Assembly (NCBI GenBank): GCA_040437565.1
Contig: JBDOQK010000079.1
Span: forward strand, 1-64,000
Direction of reading: 5' to 3'
Source: Albugo candida
Taxonomy: Eukaryota; Oomycota; Peronosporomycetes; Albuginales
DNA length: 64,000 nt
In this document: one piece after another, positions 31,098 through 42,626 of the stretch
Position numbering within the stretch: the first letter of the stretch is position 1
Layout: each line of letters starts with the position of its first letter
Notes under the pieces: model-generated
What the model saw: only the letters and a program-made list of their open reading frames with translations
Database searches by the model: none
Told to the model about the DNA's origin: nothing
Made by a program: the position numbers and the translations under genes

Positions 31098-32948
31098 TTA
31101 CTTGTCGACGTGCAACCACAACAGATACCTCATTTTCGCCTGATTTCCATCAAAAATCACAAACTCGCTTTCCATCATTGAATTAGATGTCCTGACTATA
31201 TTAGGTCCCAAAGGCCATTCCGCACCAAATTGGTCTATAACATTACCCGCAATATCCGCATACTGTCTTCCTCGCATCATAATACTGTCGTGTGCAAACC
31301 GATTGAACGTGTTGGTTGCAATCATTCGATTACATTCGTGAATACGTCCGAGTGAAACCTCACACAAAAGAATCAGTGCATTGTGATCGTCGGAAGAACT
31401 TATTTTCGTAGTGAAACCAAGCGACTTGGAAGCCTATGCACTCAAACTGAGAAGGCAGTTGCACAATCTGAGGATACGTACTCTGTCTGCAAAGTAAATG
31501 CCTCTGTTTCCGGCTGAAAAAGGCTGAACTTCAGCCCTACGAAGAATTTGAATCCATTTGTTATTTCGATTTCCATGCCAAAGTATCTACCAAAATTGTC
31601 AGCTAATCCGCAGATTACATCTAAGGCGTACCTTCCGATTCTCAAGTTTTTTAAATGAGTCTTCTTGCAGTTCATTTCGAACACTAAATACTTTTTTCAA
31701 CTTCCAGAAATCCCTATGGCATCCCTGGTCGTTCCCACACGTATTTGTCCAATACTTTTCGACACATTTATAGTCAAAACTTCCAACGGGTACGACTTTT
31801 ATTTCGCATTGTAATTTGGAGAAAAACTCAGGTAAATAGCGATTGCACGTTCGTTTTTGAAATTGCAAAGACGGACGGAAATTGTCGAACGCATGCATTT
31901 TCAAATGATGGACGATNNNNNNNNNNNNNNNNNNNNNNNNNNNNNNNNNNNNNNNNNNNNNNNNNNNNNNNNNNNNNNNNNNNNNNNNNNNNNNNNNNNN
32001 NNNNNNNNNNNNNNNNTGCACAATCTGAGGATACGTACTCTGTCTGCAAAGTAAATGCCTCTGTTTCCGGCTGAAAAAGGCTGAACTTGCAAGCCACTAC
32101 GAAGAATTTGAATCCATTTGTTATTTCGATTTCCATGCCAAAGTATCTACCAAAATTGTCAGCTAATCCGCAGATTACATCTAAGGCGTACCTTCCGATT
32201 CTCAAGTTTTTTAAATGAGTCTTCTTGCAGTTCATTTCGAACACTAAATACTTTTTTCAACTTCCAGAAATCCCTATGGCATCCCTGGTCGTTCCCACAC
32301 GTATTTGTCCAATACTTTTCGACACATTTATAGTCAAAACTTCCAACGGGTACGACTTTTATTTCGCATTGTAATTTGGAGAAAAACTCAGGTAAATAGC
32401 GATTGCACGTTCGTTTTTGAAATTGCAAAGACGGACGGAAATTGTCGAACGCATGCATTTTCAAATGATGGACGATACAAGCCAGCTTGAACATACAGTC
32501 TACTCGACCAACTGCGTCAGACGTCTGGGGAATGCACGAGACGATTCTATCTTTCATTGTGTGGAGTGAAACAGGATCTGCCCGACGCGCGAGGTCTTCA
32601 TAAATGGTATCCAGAGTTCTCCAAGCCTGCAAGAGTATTAGAGGTCATTAGGTGAGAATTTTGAAAGCTAACTTCGGTCTTGTTGAATGTTTCGTTTTGA
32701 AAATTGCATCCATCTATCCAACTTAACGTTTTGGAGCATTTTCTGACCGATGTGATCATACATAAAAGACTCGAGACCTCTTCATGAACGGTGAAATCCT
32801 GATGGAATTCGTCTAATGTATAAAAGGGAAGTTGTTGATGTTCGTGGATTTATTATCAAAAGTGTGAACCTGTTAAGCGGCAAGAAGACTCAACCGTATG
32901 CTTTCCACACGAGTACATATTCGATTTGACTCGAGGGTTACGAAACAT
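31098..32948 (-). CDS. PARP-like ADP-ribosyltransferase, short form, H-Y-E intact
   Basis: After removing a false duplication, five exons (32948-32870, 32812-32673, 32626-32192, 32146-32039, 31433-31098) join in frame to 365 residues. The first three introns are 57, 46 and 45 bp; the fourth runs across the artificial junction and is 48 bp in the left copy. The catalytic domain has ILWHGNR (His222), GNRGIYFADR (Tyr250), LILLCEVSLG and Glu344 in ESEFVIFDGNQAKMRYL, so the classical PARP triad is complete. The N-terminal half aligns with the paralogue at 7722-9017 (LLCMITSVRKC there reads LFCLITTKRRC) and is partly like the PARP regulatory domain. DNA-binding zinc fingers, WGR and BRCT are absent. 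The first intron has a weak donor (GTTCAC). Cellular role not known. Confidence 0.82.
31460..32476. other. 100-N gap flanked by near-identical 457/460-bp copies, inside the PARP-like gene
   Basis: N fill 31917-32016. 31460-31916 and 32017-32476 match except for a small difference near 31542 versus 32083. The right copy reads LRSGLQVQPFSAGN, as expected for a PARP acceptor loop, and the left reads LRRAEVQPFSAGN with one residue fewer. The right copy is probably the correct one. Confidence 0.9.
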
Positions 32949-33263
32949 CACATACTTGAGCCCGTTTTAAGTAGCAATTGCAGTTAATTTGTCACAAATG
33001 GCGTACAAAAGACCTCGTCGCAACATCCATACATTCGACATAGGTATGTTCTTGCGTATGTATCTATATTCCAAGTCTCACTGCCAACGGGATTTCACGC
33101 GAAATCTGACCCCGCTTCCCTTCATGATGGAGAAAGGATTATCAGTGCTTCGTATATTATTTAGGACAGAAATTGAGTACAATAGGATACGAGAGAGAAG
33201 TTGGTTCAAGGCATATGATGATCGGTACTCATTAGAATCCTACCCATTGTGCGCGAGTACCAC

Positions 33264-34154
33264 TTAATCGAAAAAAGCTCTGATTGTTTGCTGCATCTCA
33301 AATTTTTTCTTCGGGTCTAATCTAAGCGGACGATTCACACAGCCGACTTCGAGACAAACCATTTTCAAGTACTCGTCATCGGCGAAATCAGACATTTGTT
33401 TCGATTTGTCAATCCAAGGATTCCACAAGACAGCATCAGATTTGATAGCACGCTGAGGATCCCCATGAAAGAACGAATCTTTCTCAATCATAATTTTTAA
33501 CGTTTCACCATTCGGACGGTTTAACAAAGCCAGAAGCTTATTTGGAGCCTCCTTGTAGATTTGATCAGTTTCTTCTGTGATACAAATTGCGTCGTGTTGC
33601 TCCGTCTTCTCCATAGAATGTACCTTATCAAAATAACTGATTCCCTTCAACCCTTCAATTCTGCAATCTTTGCTTACATCGTCACACGCTAGATACGTAT
33701 GAAATAGTATCTGAAACTGTAGTTCTTCTTCAGAAGGATTGTGAACTTGTAGTGATGTCTTCAAAGAATCTGCATACACCCGCACAGTATATCTGAGCAC
33801 GAACTTGTGCGGCCATATAGAGCGCGTATACTCGTTGTCGTGGAGTGTAAATACACCGATCACAGGACTCGTTCCTTCATCCCCTTCTTCTCCAAGAAAT
33901 TCAAATTTCCAGTCATTCGATATTCGAGCAAAACCATGATTCGGGAGCTCATAAGCTGCTCCAAAGACTGGAAACACTATAGGAATTCCACCACGAATTG
34001 CTTTAGTACAATTAGTAACTGCTTTTTTCGATAAGAAAAGGATATCGTTGTCCTTATGGCTTGCAGGGTAAAAGCTTTTTATGGTTGCTCCAAATCGAAA
34101 GATCTCAGCGCGAGCACCCGAAGAATGTTCGAGTCGTATCAATGAATCGGACAT
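33264..34154 (-). CDS. Glucose-6-phosphate 1-epimerase (aldose 1-epimerase family)
   Basis: An intronless frame of 296 residues. It shows the hexose-6-phosphate mutarotase pattern: FRFGATIKSFYP, RGGIPIVFPVFG, LPNHGFARISNDW, the catalytic His152 in FHTYLACDD, DAVLWNPWIDKSKQM, and the catalytic Glu269 in MVCLEVGCVN. The enzyme interconverts alpha and beta anomers of glucose 6-phosphate in the cytosol. The length equals that of yeast and plant members. No signal or targeting peptide. Confidence 0.93.
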   Translation of the reverse strand: MSDSLIRLEHSSGARAEIFRFGATIKSFYPASHKDNDILFLSKKAVTNCTKAIRGGIPIVFPVFGAAYELPNHGFARISNDWKFEFLGEEGDEGTSPVIGVFTLHDNEYTRSIWPHKFVLRYTVRVYADSLKTSLQVHNPSEEELQFQILFHTYLACDDVSKDCRIEGLKGISYFDKVHSMEKTEQHDAICITEETDQIYKEAPNKLLALLNRPNGETLKIMIEKDSFFHGDPQRAIKSDAVLWNPWIDKSKQMSDFADDEYLKMVCLEVGCVNRPLRLDPKKKFEMQQTIRAFFD

Positions 34155-37100
34155 CCTGGCTTTTGTTAAATAGTATCTTGAACTTGGTTATAACTGAAAA
34201 AAAGATCTTTATGTATCAGTTTACAGCGCCGCCAAATGGATTATGGCTCTACTCATTATAACCATACCGCTACTCAGCGATGCGTATCAGAGATATTAAT
34301 ACTGTTTTCAGAATGATAATTCGAGAGAGGAATGATTACTTCTGCTAACGTTTGAGTGGTTCTCTTTGTACAATTTGGTGAACTGCGGTCTGAGTTACAG
34401 ACACTTGATGTCGTGAGTGTGAGACCTATTGCACGAATTTGGATGATATGGCGAGACTATCCTAAAGTATTATAGTTGTGAGAAGCGGCGCAGAATGTTT
34501 ACAAAATGGCGCCATCAGGCTGTCCTGAGGTCCAACTGAATGGGTGTAGTCTGACATTTTGCAAGTAGCTCGTTCTTGCCAATATACCCAGGATAATGGG
34601 CACCAAGGAAGCGACGGGTTAGCTGCCCTCTTCTTTTTTCATTCCATCCGGAAAGCAGTATTGGTGCTGGGTACACCTGGAACGAGATCATACGTCCGCA
34701 GAGATAATCCGAAGAAGTATTCGTAGCTTTAGCAATTCAGAACGCCTGTTTTGCGTTGGCTTTCCGCTGTTTCATCAAAACCCGAGGTGACTAATCTTCA
34801 ACGTCCCCCAATCACTGCCCGCAGCTTTGACAATTTCTTTCCTCTCTGTTTTGGCCGCATATATATGAAGGGATCACCGGAGGATATCCTTTTGAGTATT
34901 GCCGAAGTACGTGGAGAGGGTCTTTTATGAGAATGAACTGTTTCGACATCATCAGCATACACTATCATGTTGAGGTTCAAGCCGCTCCATCGTTGCTGGT
35001 TCAGCTAGGCACGAAAGGGCACGGAAAATGCTATAAGTCAATTGATAAAAAACGTATGGAAATGTGAATCCCTCAATGCGGTGGTATGGCTGAAAGCGGA
35101 TGAAAAGTGATCGATTTTCAAGGTAGAAACGGAGCGTTATACCTATTGAGAACCGCACCAAAGGTCGTACACAAAGACTTATAGTTTCAAAGGTATATCG
35201 GGAACTCCCTTAGCAACTATCTTATGTCTCTCTACGACCTTTCACTGCCTACGACTATTCAGGAGATGGTGACCTTCCACCAGTGGAGGTCTTCAACTTA
35301 CCGTCGCTACAATCAGTAGATCCGGTTTCCAACAATACCGATGGCTAAGCTTTTTTCAACGCCCAATCATTTATTTGAACACGACCAAAACACTCTTTCG
35401 CTCATCATATTTAGTTTAGGAATAAAGTTATCGGTTGCTCGCCCAAAAGTATTCGAACGCGTCAGAAATTTGGCATATTCAAGACGGGGTATAAATGAAA
35501 GGTGGTATTGACATGAAAATACCGACGCCTTATGTGCATACTTGATATCGAATGGAGCAAAACACCCAGCAGTATTATCAATTTATATCAGCTCGAACAG
35601 CGTACAGCCAATACATATACTTGCCTTCGTGGCTCATTTGATTTGGTATAAAATAAGTAGGCTCCGTGATGCAGGCTCCTTTTTTTGGTGCAAGCCTGCC
35701 GCGGTTGTGACAGACTGATTGGAAAAAGCGGGGAGTCGGATGCTAGGATTTCTCCGTCGAATGCAACTCACAGGATTTTCCGCAGCGTTATGCAGCCCTT
35801 ATGATCGATTGCTTCCCGAAGAGAGAAAGATCATTTGAATTTTCACTGGGATGATCAGATTGCGAAGACGGTGAAGTTCGACCTTGTATGTGAAGATTCG
35901 TTATTGCAGTATGGAGGCAAAGGCGATTTCACTCCGGTTCCAATACTGCGTCTTCACGATCCTGATATGCATTCTTCCTGAAAAGATAATGCTTTGGACT
36001 TGATGGATCTAATAATCGCGCTGAGCCTCACTGAGTTTGTTCGCGGTGATCTTTAAAGTAACGGAGTAAAAGTGGGTGTGTGATAGAAGAAGCAATATAT
36101 TTGTTCACTCGTCAGATGCCGTGATGTCGAGTCAAATTCTTTTTTTTGTTCGAGTGAAAGAGAACCTATTCCTGCGCGGTCTTAAATGTGACGAGAGCTT
36201 GGCTCTAATAATTACGTTAGCTGCTATGGTTTCCCGATTTATGACGGACCATTCTACTTCAGGGAGTGGCGAACGATTGGCACTAAGGTGATACTGGAAT
36301 TGTTTTGTGAGAATGCAATTCATGTGGATCTTGCAATGTGTGGATCTTGATGTAAGATATGATAAGAGCTTATAGTGTTTTCGTGGTTAATGTCGACGGA
36401 GATGTCAGCATGCGATAAAGCATTCATGAGCCAGAATTCATATCTAGTAGGGTAGAGAATGTAGTCAGTCTTATTAAACATGGGACTTGCAGTAAGGATG
36501 CCTTGCCACTCCGTACGTTTGATCTCGTTTCCCTAATACTTTGTTGAACCGTTGTAGTGAAGATGCACTGTAGTTGCGGCATCCTCGAGATTGTAATACC
36601 GTAACAGAGCCTGACACAGGGATGCTTTCGATTTGAGCATTTAAGTAGCCAATAATGACACATAATCTGTTTCGAAGTCCCTTTATGAAAGGTTAAGATC
36701 GTCGATAACTTGATTTAGCGTTGACGTTACCCCGAGTCAAGGGATTGATTACTGATGATTTTAGCTAGATTTGAGCTTTATAGATTGATCCGGACAATGA
36801 CTTATCGTTCAGTGACTGTCTAATAGCGGTGTATGTGTGGTATGATGATGTGTCAGATGCTGAATTCTCAACTATGATACGGATAGAGGGGCCTAAAATA
36901 TTATCCTAGCGTCATACAGCTGCGTGGGGTTGGGCTCTTTGCATGCATATCATTTCTTGTAGAGATCAAATGTTGCAGTCAATTCGTAAGTGATGCTGGT
37001 ATTGAATCTGATGTACGGATACGGACGATGAGGTCTGCTAATAATCAATTTGTATATCAGAATGAGTTGGAACAAAGACGTTCAGAACCCGGTCTTTGGA

Positions 37101-38329
37101 CGGGTGACACTCGACGCTCCGTGCACTAGCGCTTCTCGCATCGGCTTGCTCTACTTTTCTGTATCTGGCCAGCGTGACGGACCACATTATTTATAGTGCA
37201 CAGTGAAAATCTTTACAAGAAAAAGAATGTTCCTTGATGACGTGTAAACGTGAATAGAGCTTCTGTGTCTTAGCAAACCTTCTTTCTTTTGAGATCGTGC
37301 CGATTGCCCGTGCAGCAATGGTACATATAATACCATCTGATACGAGATTAAAAATAGCATTTTATAGTGATTCCCCTACACAACCCTGAGTTCTCGTGCT
37401 CAACAGATCTAACAAAAAGTGATCTTACTTGCTCACATCTCCTTTGATCATTCCACGTGCCTCCAGTTTTTTTATACATAAAAGCCTCGTCTCCATCGAC
37501 GCACTCATCGAGTTTAATTGAAGGTGATAAGAAGGGTAGTAGATTAGTTCAGTAAATCGTCTTGGGACCAAAGCAGATCAGGTTACATTGCATTTTTATT
37601 GGAGGATGCCTCGATTTGTTATCTATAGTCAGCATCTCACGAATAGCAACGTCTCTGCTTTGATGTCTGTGCGATATACAAAAAGCCATCGTTATGCTTG
37701 TCCTTGCTAAATTCTCGTGCCAGAAAGGTTATGTAAAAGTAAGCATATAAGAATTTACGTTCTCCTCCAAATATATCCATCAACGTCGATATCTTCTCCT
37801 GCTAGAAACCGTTTGAGTGCATCGACGTGAAATCAAACTTCATGGCCCAAGGCAAGTTTGCCAGGCTTGTGTAAGTACATATCTTAGTGCATGTCTGGAC
37901 GTGTGTTATGCTTCCAGCATTCGCATTAGCATAGCTCTTCTCACCAAAAGGACTAAAATACACAATTTCCTCTTCACGTTCTCTTTTTGCCTCCTTACCT
38001 TATCACGTTTTTTGTGCTTTGTAGCGCTTTTGTTCTAAAGAGTACAATTCTTGACAGCTCTTTCTTGCTTTTTCAGATTTCACAGCTGCTCGCCTCTATG
38101 GCTGACTCATCAGCTTCTATGGCGTTTTCGATGCGGCCGATCGCTGGCATCAGCAGTTGGCAGCGGCGCATTTGCAATGTCATCGTGTTCTGTGAGTGCC
38201 AATAGAACACCGCCCGTCAAGGCAATGGCGCGCCTGGGCGACGATATGTTAAATGCGACTGTGAGCGTCACTGTGTGTTTGCTTTCGTTTACCTCATGAA
38301 CTTCTAAAATCGCTGGAACGTCTTATAGT
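34155..38329. other. About 4.2 kb without a convincing gene
   Basis: Only short frames are present. One minus-strand frame at 34980-34798 reads LNMIVYADDVETVHS, a possible trace of a reverse-transcriptase YADD box, with no supporting context. Otherwise the stretch is AT-rich, repeat-poor and non-coding by eye. It separates the gene-dense core from the transposon cluster. Confidence 0.5.
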
Positions 38330-40509
38330 AGGTTGGCAGCCGTCTTCCATGATAAATTCATTGTCTGCATGAAATGTGGTACGAATGGCATGTACTTATC
38401 GTACATCATGCGTAACTAAATGTATGATCTTGAAAATCCAGGCGGAGATGACCTCGTTCACCGTGGCTGGGCCGTTCCACAGACCGTAATCTGGATGCGT
38501 CCACACTTCCTCGTACAATACGTAATTCCCATTAGCCATCGAGAGCGTCAAGAACCATTCTTCCGAACCTCAGCATATTATTGCGGGGTTTGTATGCGTT
38601 ACAACACCATACTGAGTTTATTTAACTCGTCAACATTCTCGATGCGTGTCTCTTCGACAGTTGCGCTTGTGATTGGAACGCTAGGTACTGAATTTCGTTC
38701 CACTTCTAATGTGGTGGGGTTTGCTTGAGTGTTAATTGCAACATTTGCAGTATTTGATACCCACTTCTTTGTCGCCATGCGATACTGAGAGATTAACGTC
38801 CTCATTAGTCGCAGCACAGCCCAATTCACGACTTTTACGGCTCCGTGGAACCATGGAGCTTGCGCTTCTGTAAGATAATGATGGTGATGTTGAAAAGATT
38901 TAATCATGTCATTTTTTAAATGTTTTTCTCAGTCAATCACTTAGGTATAGTGCACTCCAAGAACTTCAAAGCATGTCATCAACGCATCAAATATTGACTC
39001 TGCATGAACAGCTTCGTAGCTTATAATCCATAAGTAATGTGATGCATCGTCTTTTATCACGAAGGCATGATTCTTCCTGCACTGGCATTTCCTTTTCTTA
39101 TGTGCAAACAATTCCAATGAAGCAGATTATTTGTTTATTGGCATGTGTCATTTTGCCTAGCAGTCATGGTACCATGGCACGACCTCGAGAATCACAATGT
39201 AGACATCGTGTAGCAAACATGTCACAGTCCTTCGCATTATTTTCCCCAATACAAATGGCGATTAGACAGGGTGTGCGTGTCGCTACGGAATGGCCAGTTA
39301 GGTTAAAATGTAAATCCACAAAAAATCCGACTTTGAGTCTTGTGATCAATACGACTCTAGAAGGTGGAACCTCTCGTCTCGGATTTTCCACGGTAGCCGT
39401 CAGACACCGTCGCCCCTTTACAAGTATTCGATTTCGGTGGTGTAATGTCTGACAATTAGGCTGATTCTTGTGCCTTTTGTTCGTCAACCACACTTCGACA
39501 TTCTTGGCCGTCCACTTCCTCACAGCTGATCAGCATATGATATAATTGATTCAGATGGTGGCATGCGGCGCCCCCACCTGGACAGTAAAATCCACCCAGA
39601 TATTCGAATCTCCTGGAAGGTCGTAAAGGACGTACTCATAATCATGAGTACCATCTCCAATATATGTAATTCGTCTGCCGCATACATGGGTACTGCTGTT
39701 GTCAGATTATGTAGGTCGAATTTGTCCCGTAGATATCTACGGTCGTTATATCATCGGAATCCACAAGAGAGAGCGAAAATTTTCTCCCCTCTAAGGTTTC
39801 CAGATAAAGAAAAACTCTTTTCTCCACGATTGCTCAAGACTGCGCTGCTCCGCTACATGTTTCACTTAAAAACAATAATGTCTGGTAATCTTATTCCTCA
39901 AATAGACGCTTTGCCGTCTCAATATAAATCTGCGTAGCTACAGCTCCTAAATGGTCCTGATTTCATCCGAGAATACGCACAGTATTTCCTGGGGTTCGAG
40001 ATGTCATAATATAAGCATTTTGATTCCGGGATCATTTCGTTTTCGAATACTTTCACTTTCTTCTGCCACAAAACTACTTCATTCATTAGGCTTATCGCGA
40101 CCTGGCTCCTCTTTCTACCTCTCGCTGTGTCACAGACTCGTTCCAGGATATCTTTAAGCGGCTTAGTCACGGTGTTCTCAACTGGCGTCGCGTTGTACAT
40201 TTAGTTTACTGCACAGAAAGCTGGACTAAATCAGCTCCGTTTTATGGATCAAATGGGGAATTTAGAGACTCGCTTTTGCCCGGGTCGTGTTGGAAACCCT
40301 CTCCAGACATAGCTTTCCCACACCATATCTCTTATTTCTAAAAACGGATATTTCTTGGGTTTGAGCTTTACTCTAGATCCTGGACCATCTCCAGAACCAC
40401 CGCTATCATTGAGTACCAATAGCTCATCCAGCCAAATAAGCTGTGAATTGTACAATACTGACTCGAAAATTTCCTGTCCTGTACTTTCATATTTACGCCA
40501 CGTTATCAA
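38330..40509 (-). mobile_element. Degenerate Ty3/gypsy retrotransposon (pol 3' half)
   Basis: On the minus strand, fragments appear in gypsy order. An RT box (SQLIWLDELLVLND) lies at 40509-40249 and an RNase H lead-in (KPLKDILERVCDTARGRKRS) at 40200-39919. LPGDSNIWVDFTVQVGAP near 39640-39570 matches the NVWADLLSRWGA end of RNase H. The integrase zinc region (CLHCDSRGRAMVP) is at 39250-39165, the integrase core start (KDDASHYLWIISYEAVHAES) near 39040-38960, and the C-terminal core (PWFHGAVKVVNWAVLRLMR) at 38860-38790. The post-integrase beta/chromo-like segment (NGNYVLYEEVW, IIHLVTHDV) lies at 38550-38400. Frames shift repeatedly. No LTRs were identified. Confidence 0.7.
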
Positions 40510-40969
40510 AATCTCCCTTTAGGACTCTGGTTGGCGTGAACACTCTTTCGTAGATGATAAATGAAAACTTCTGTGGCTATTTATTCTTTAATAAAACTAC
40601 CAGTAGCTCTTGAAGATCCCGAGTGATGCCATAGACCTTTTTCCCCGCAAATGATCCAAAATACCTACCTACTGTGACTATGACCATGCCTGATGCTTGG
40701 TCTGTGTGTTTTCTGCCCACAATTCCACGTTCATCCCGATCTCTCCGATATGAGACTTCTTCATTACTACTGAAGGAGAACCCCAAGCACCCATCGGCTT
40801 ATGATACACTAACATCGCCTATCGCAATGTTCCTTCGTGTTTTCATGAACTCTTGATGTTCATTCCGATATCAGTTAATCTTTGCTCTCTGGCTTATCTC
40901 GTACCAGCAACGTTGGAACTCGACAGACGGGTCCAGACCTAGTTACCCACCACGGAAACAGGCGGCGTA

Positions 40970-41362
40970 CTACATAAGCAAATCATACATTTTCTTAGTA
41001 TCTCTCGAGCAGTCCGCTATTCCTAGGTGTCTCACTGCTTGGAGTAACGCGTCTTCCACCTTCTTATCGTCGTGGCCTTTCTCTGCCACATTTGGAAAAA
41101 AGACCAGTTTATAGATGGATTTCCATCTTTCTTGTTCGTCAGCAGCTGGTGGCGCTTCTTTGTCAAGGATTTTTTTACACTGTGTATCTGGTTCTTTAAC
41201 TAACTTCCTTATCCTATCATGATCCCTGACCGTGTGAATGTCACTTAAGTCTGAATTGAAACCTAGGGAGGCAGATATTATCCAACCGTATTGCTTGATT
41301 GGGATCAAACTGCTGCCCGCACTGCCGGAGACCGAACTAACGACTTCCGGCAAGGGGTCCAT
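40970..41362 (-). pseudogene. Fungal-like ORF fragment in a GC-rich patch
   Basis: A minus-strand frame of 130 codons. It contains DEQERWKSIYKLVFFPNVAE, which recalls the WKxIYxxLFP segment found in many uncharacterised ascomycete proteins with degenerate C2H2 regions. Charged residues precede it (IRKLVKEPDTQCKKILDK). I do not recognise a function. Base composition is markedly higher in G+C than the host genes. It may be transferred, contaminant or misassembled sequence; see the finding for 40900-42340. Confidence 0.35.
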
Positions 41363-42340
41363 GTGCTCAAGTGCCCAGCCGATTGAGCTGGGGAGGACCC
41401 AGCTGGTGGCGCTACTACGCCTACCAGGCCTGAATGTAGACTTCCTCTACCGATACTGCGTTTTACATGTCAAATACCGCAATTACAGCTCTATACTTCT
41501 CAAATATGGCTTAAGGCCTGTAACCCAGCTGGCTCATGGCACGAATGATTGAAAGATAAGGCCCAACTATCAGGCTGTGGGTGGGCGGTATCCAACTTCC
41601 TAGGTGCAGCGGTCCGCCGGGAGTATCGACACGTAGATATAACTTTTCAGTCTGTTCATGACTACCGTCTTTCCCGTGAAGCTACCAGCCTCAACAGTAG
41701 GGTACAACTAGTGAATTTGGCTTTAGGACATTATCTCGGACAGTTGTTCCACGTAATTAGGTCCTACGACAGACGTGAACGCTCCGTAGTCTGTCAGCCC
41801 ATCGACACTTTCGCTTGTGCCGATCCTCCCATCTAGCAGGAGCTTATTTTGGACTTCGACCCCNNNNNNNNNNNNNNNNNNNNNNNNNNNNNNNNNNNNN
41901 NNNNNNNNNNNNNNNNNNNNNNNNNNNNNNNNNNNNNNNNNNNNNNNNNNNNNNNNNNNNNNNCAGCTGGCTCATGGCACGAATGATTGAAAGATAAGGC
42001 CCAACTATCAGGCTGTGGGTGGGCGGTATCCAACTTCCTAGGTGCAGCGGTCCGCCGGGAGTATCGACACGTAGATATAACTTTTCAGTCTGTTCATGAC
42101 TACCGTCTTTCCCGTGAAGCTACCAGCCTCAACAGTAGGGTACAACTAGTGAATTTGGCTTTAGGACATTATCTCGGACAGTTGTTCCACGTAATTAGGT
42201 CCTACGACAGACGTGAACGCTCCGTAGTCTGTCAGCCCATCGACACTTTCGCTTGTGCCGATCCTCCCATCTAGCAGGAGCTTATTTTGGACTTCGACCC
42301 CTCATTTTGGGTAACTGCAGCGCCCGAGTGCACGGCCATC
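41363..42340. other. GC-rich stretch with gap and identical 338-bp copies
   Basis: N fill 41864-41963. 41526-41863 and 41964-42301 are the same 338 bp. Apparent 95-codon plus-strand frames (41549-41836, 41987-42274) are therefore one sequence seen twice, without a recognised domain. Composition is GC-rich compared with flanking DNA. Confidence 0.8.
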
Positions 42341-42626
42341 TGTAGAGCTCATGCTCTTCGTTAATTCTTATGTAAATAACACAGAGCCCTCGCTAAGCTT
42401 CAGAAACATCGGAGCATTTATCAACACCATACTTTGGAGATCTACATCTCAAACGGCTCTACGAGGGGTCTCAGGTTCGTTTGGTGTGGCATCGGGTTTT
42501 CCTTCCAAGGGTAACGCACTCTTTTGCTTCAATCTTGGGCTTTTTGGTTTCTATAACTGCGCTGGAATTACACTGTACACGTAAACATTCTATCGGAGAC
42601 TTTTCGACGGCGACAATAGATGATTA

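Noticed and set aside
31828-32244. Repeated minus-strand frames beginning MFEMNCKKTHLKN as a separate gene pair
   Set aside because: They are an alternative frame across the PARP exon 3-intron-exon 4 region, seen twice because of the false duplication.
34798-34980. YADD box suggesting a reverse transcriptase
   Set aside because: Only one short motif in a 60-codon frame; flanking frames do not match RT sequence well enough.
38420-39452. Plus-strand frames of 100-137 codons as host genes
   Set aside because: The minus strand carries ordered gypsy integrase motifs over the same DNA; the plus frames are shadows.
41549-42274. Two identical 95-codon frames suggesting a tandem gene duplication
   Set aside because: They lie in the two copies flanking the 100-N gap at 41864; the duplication is an assembly artefact.
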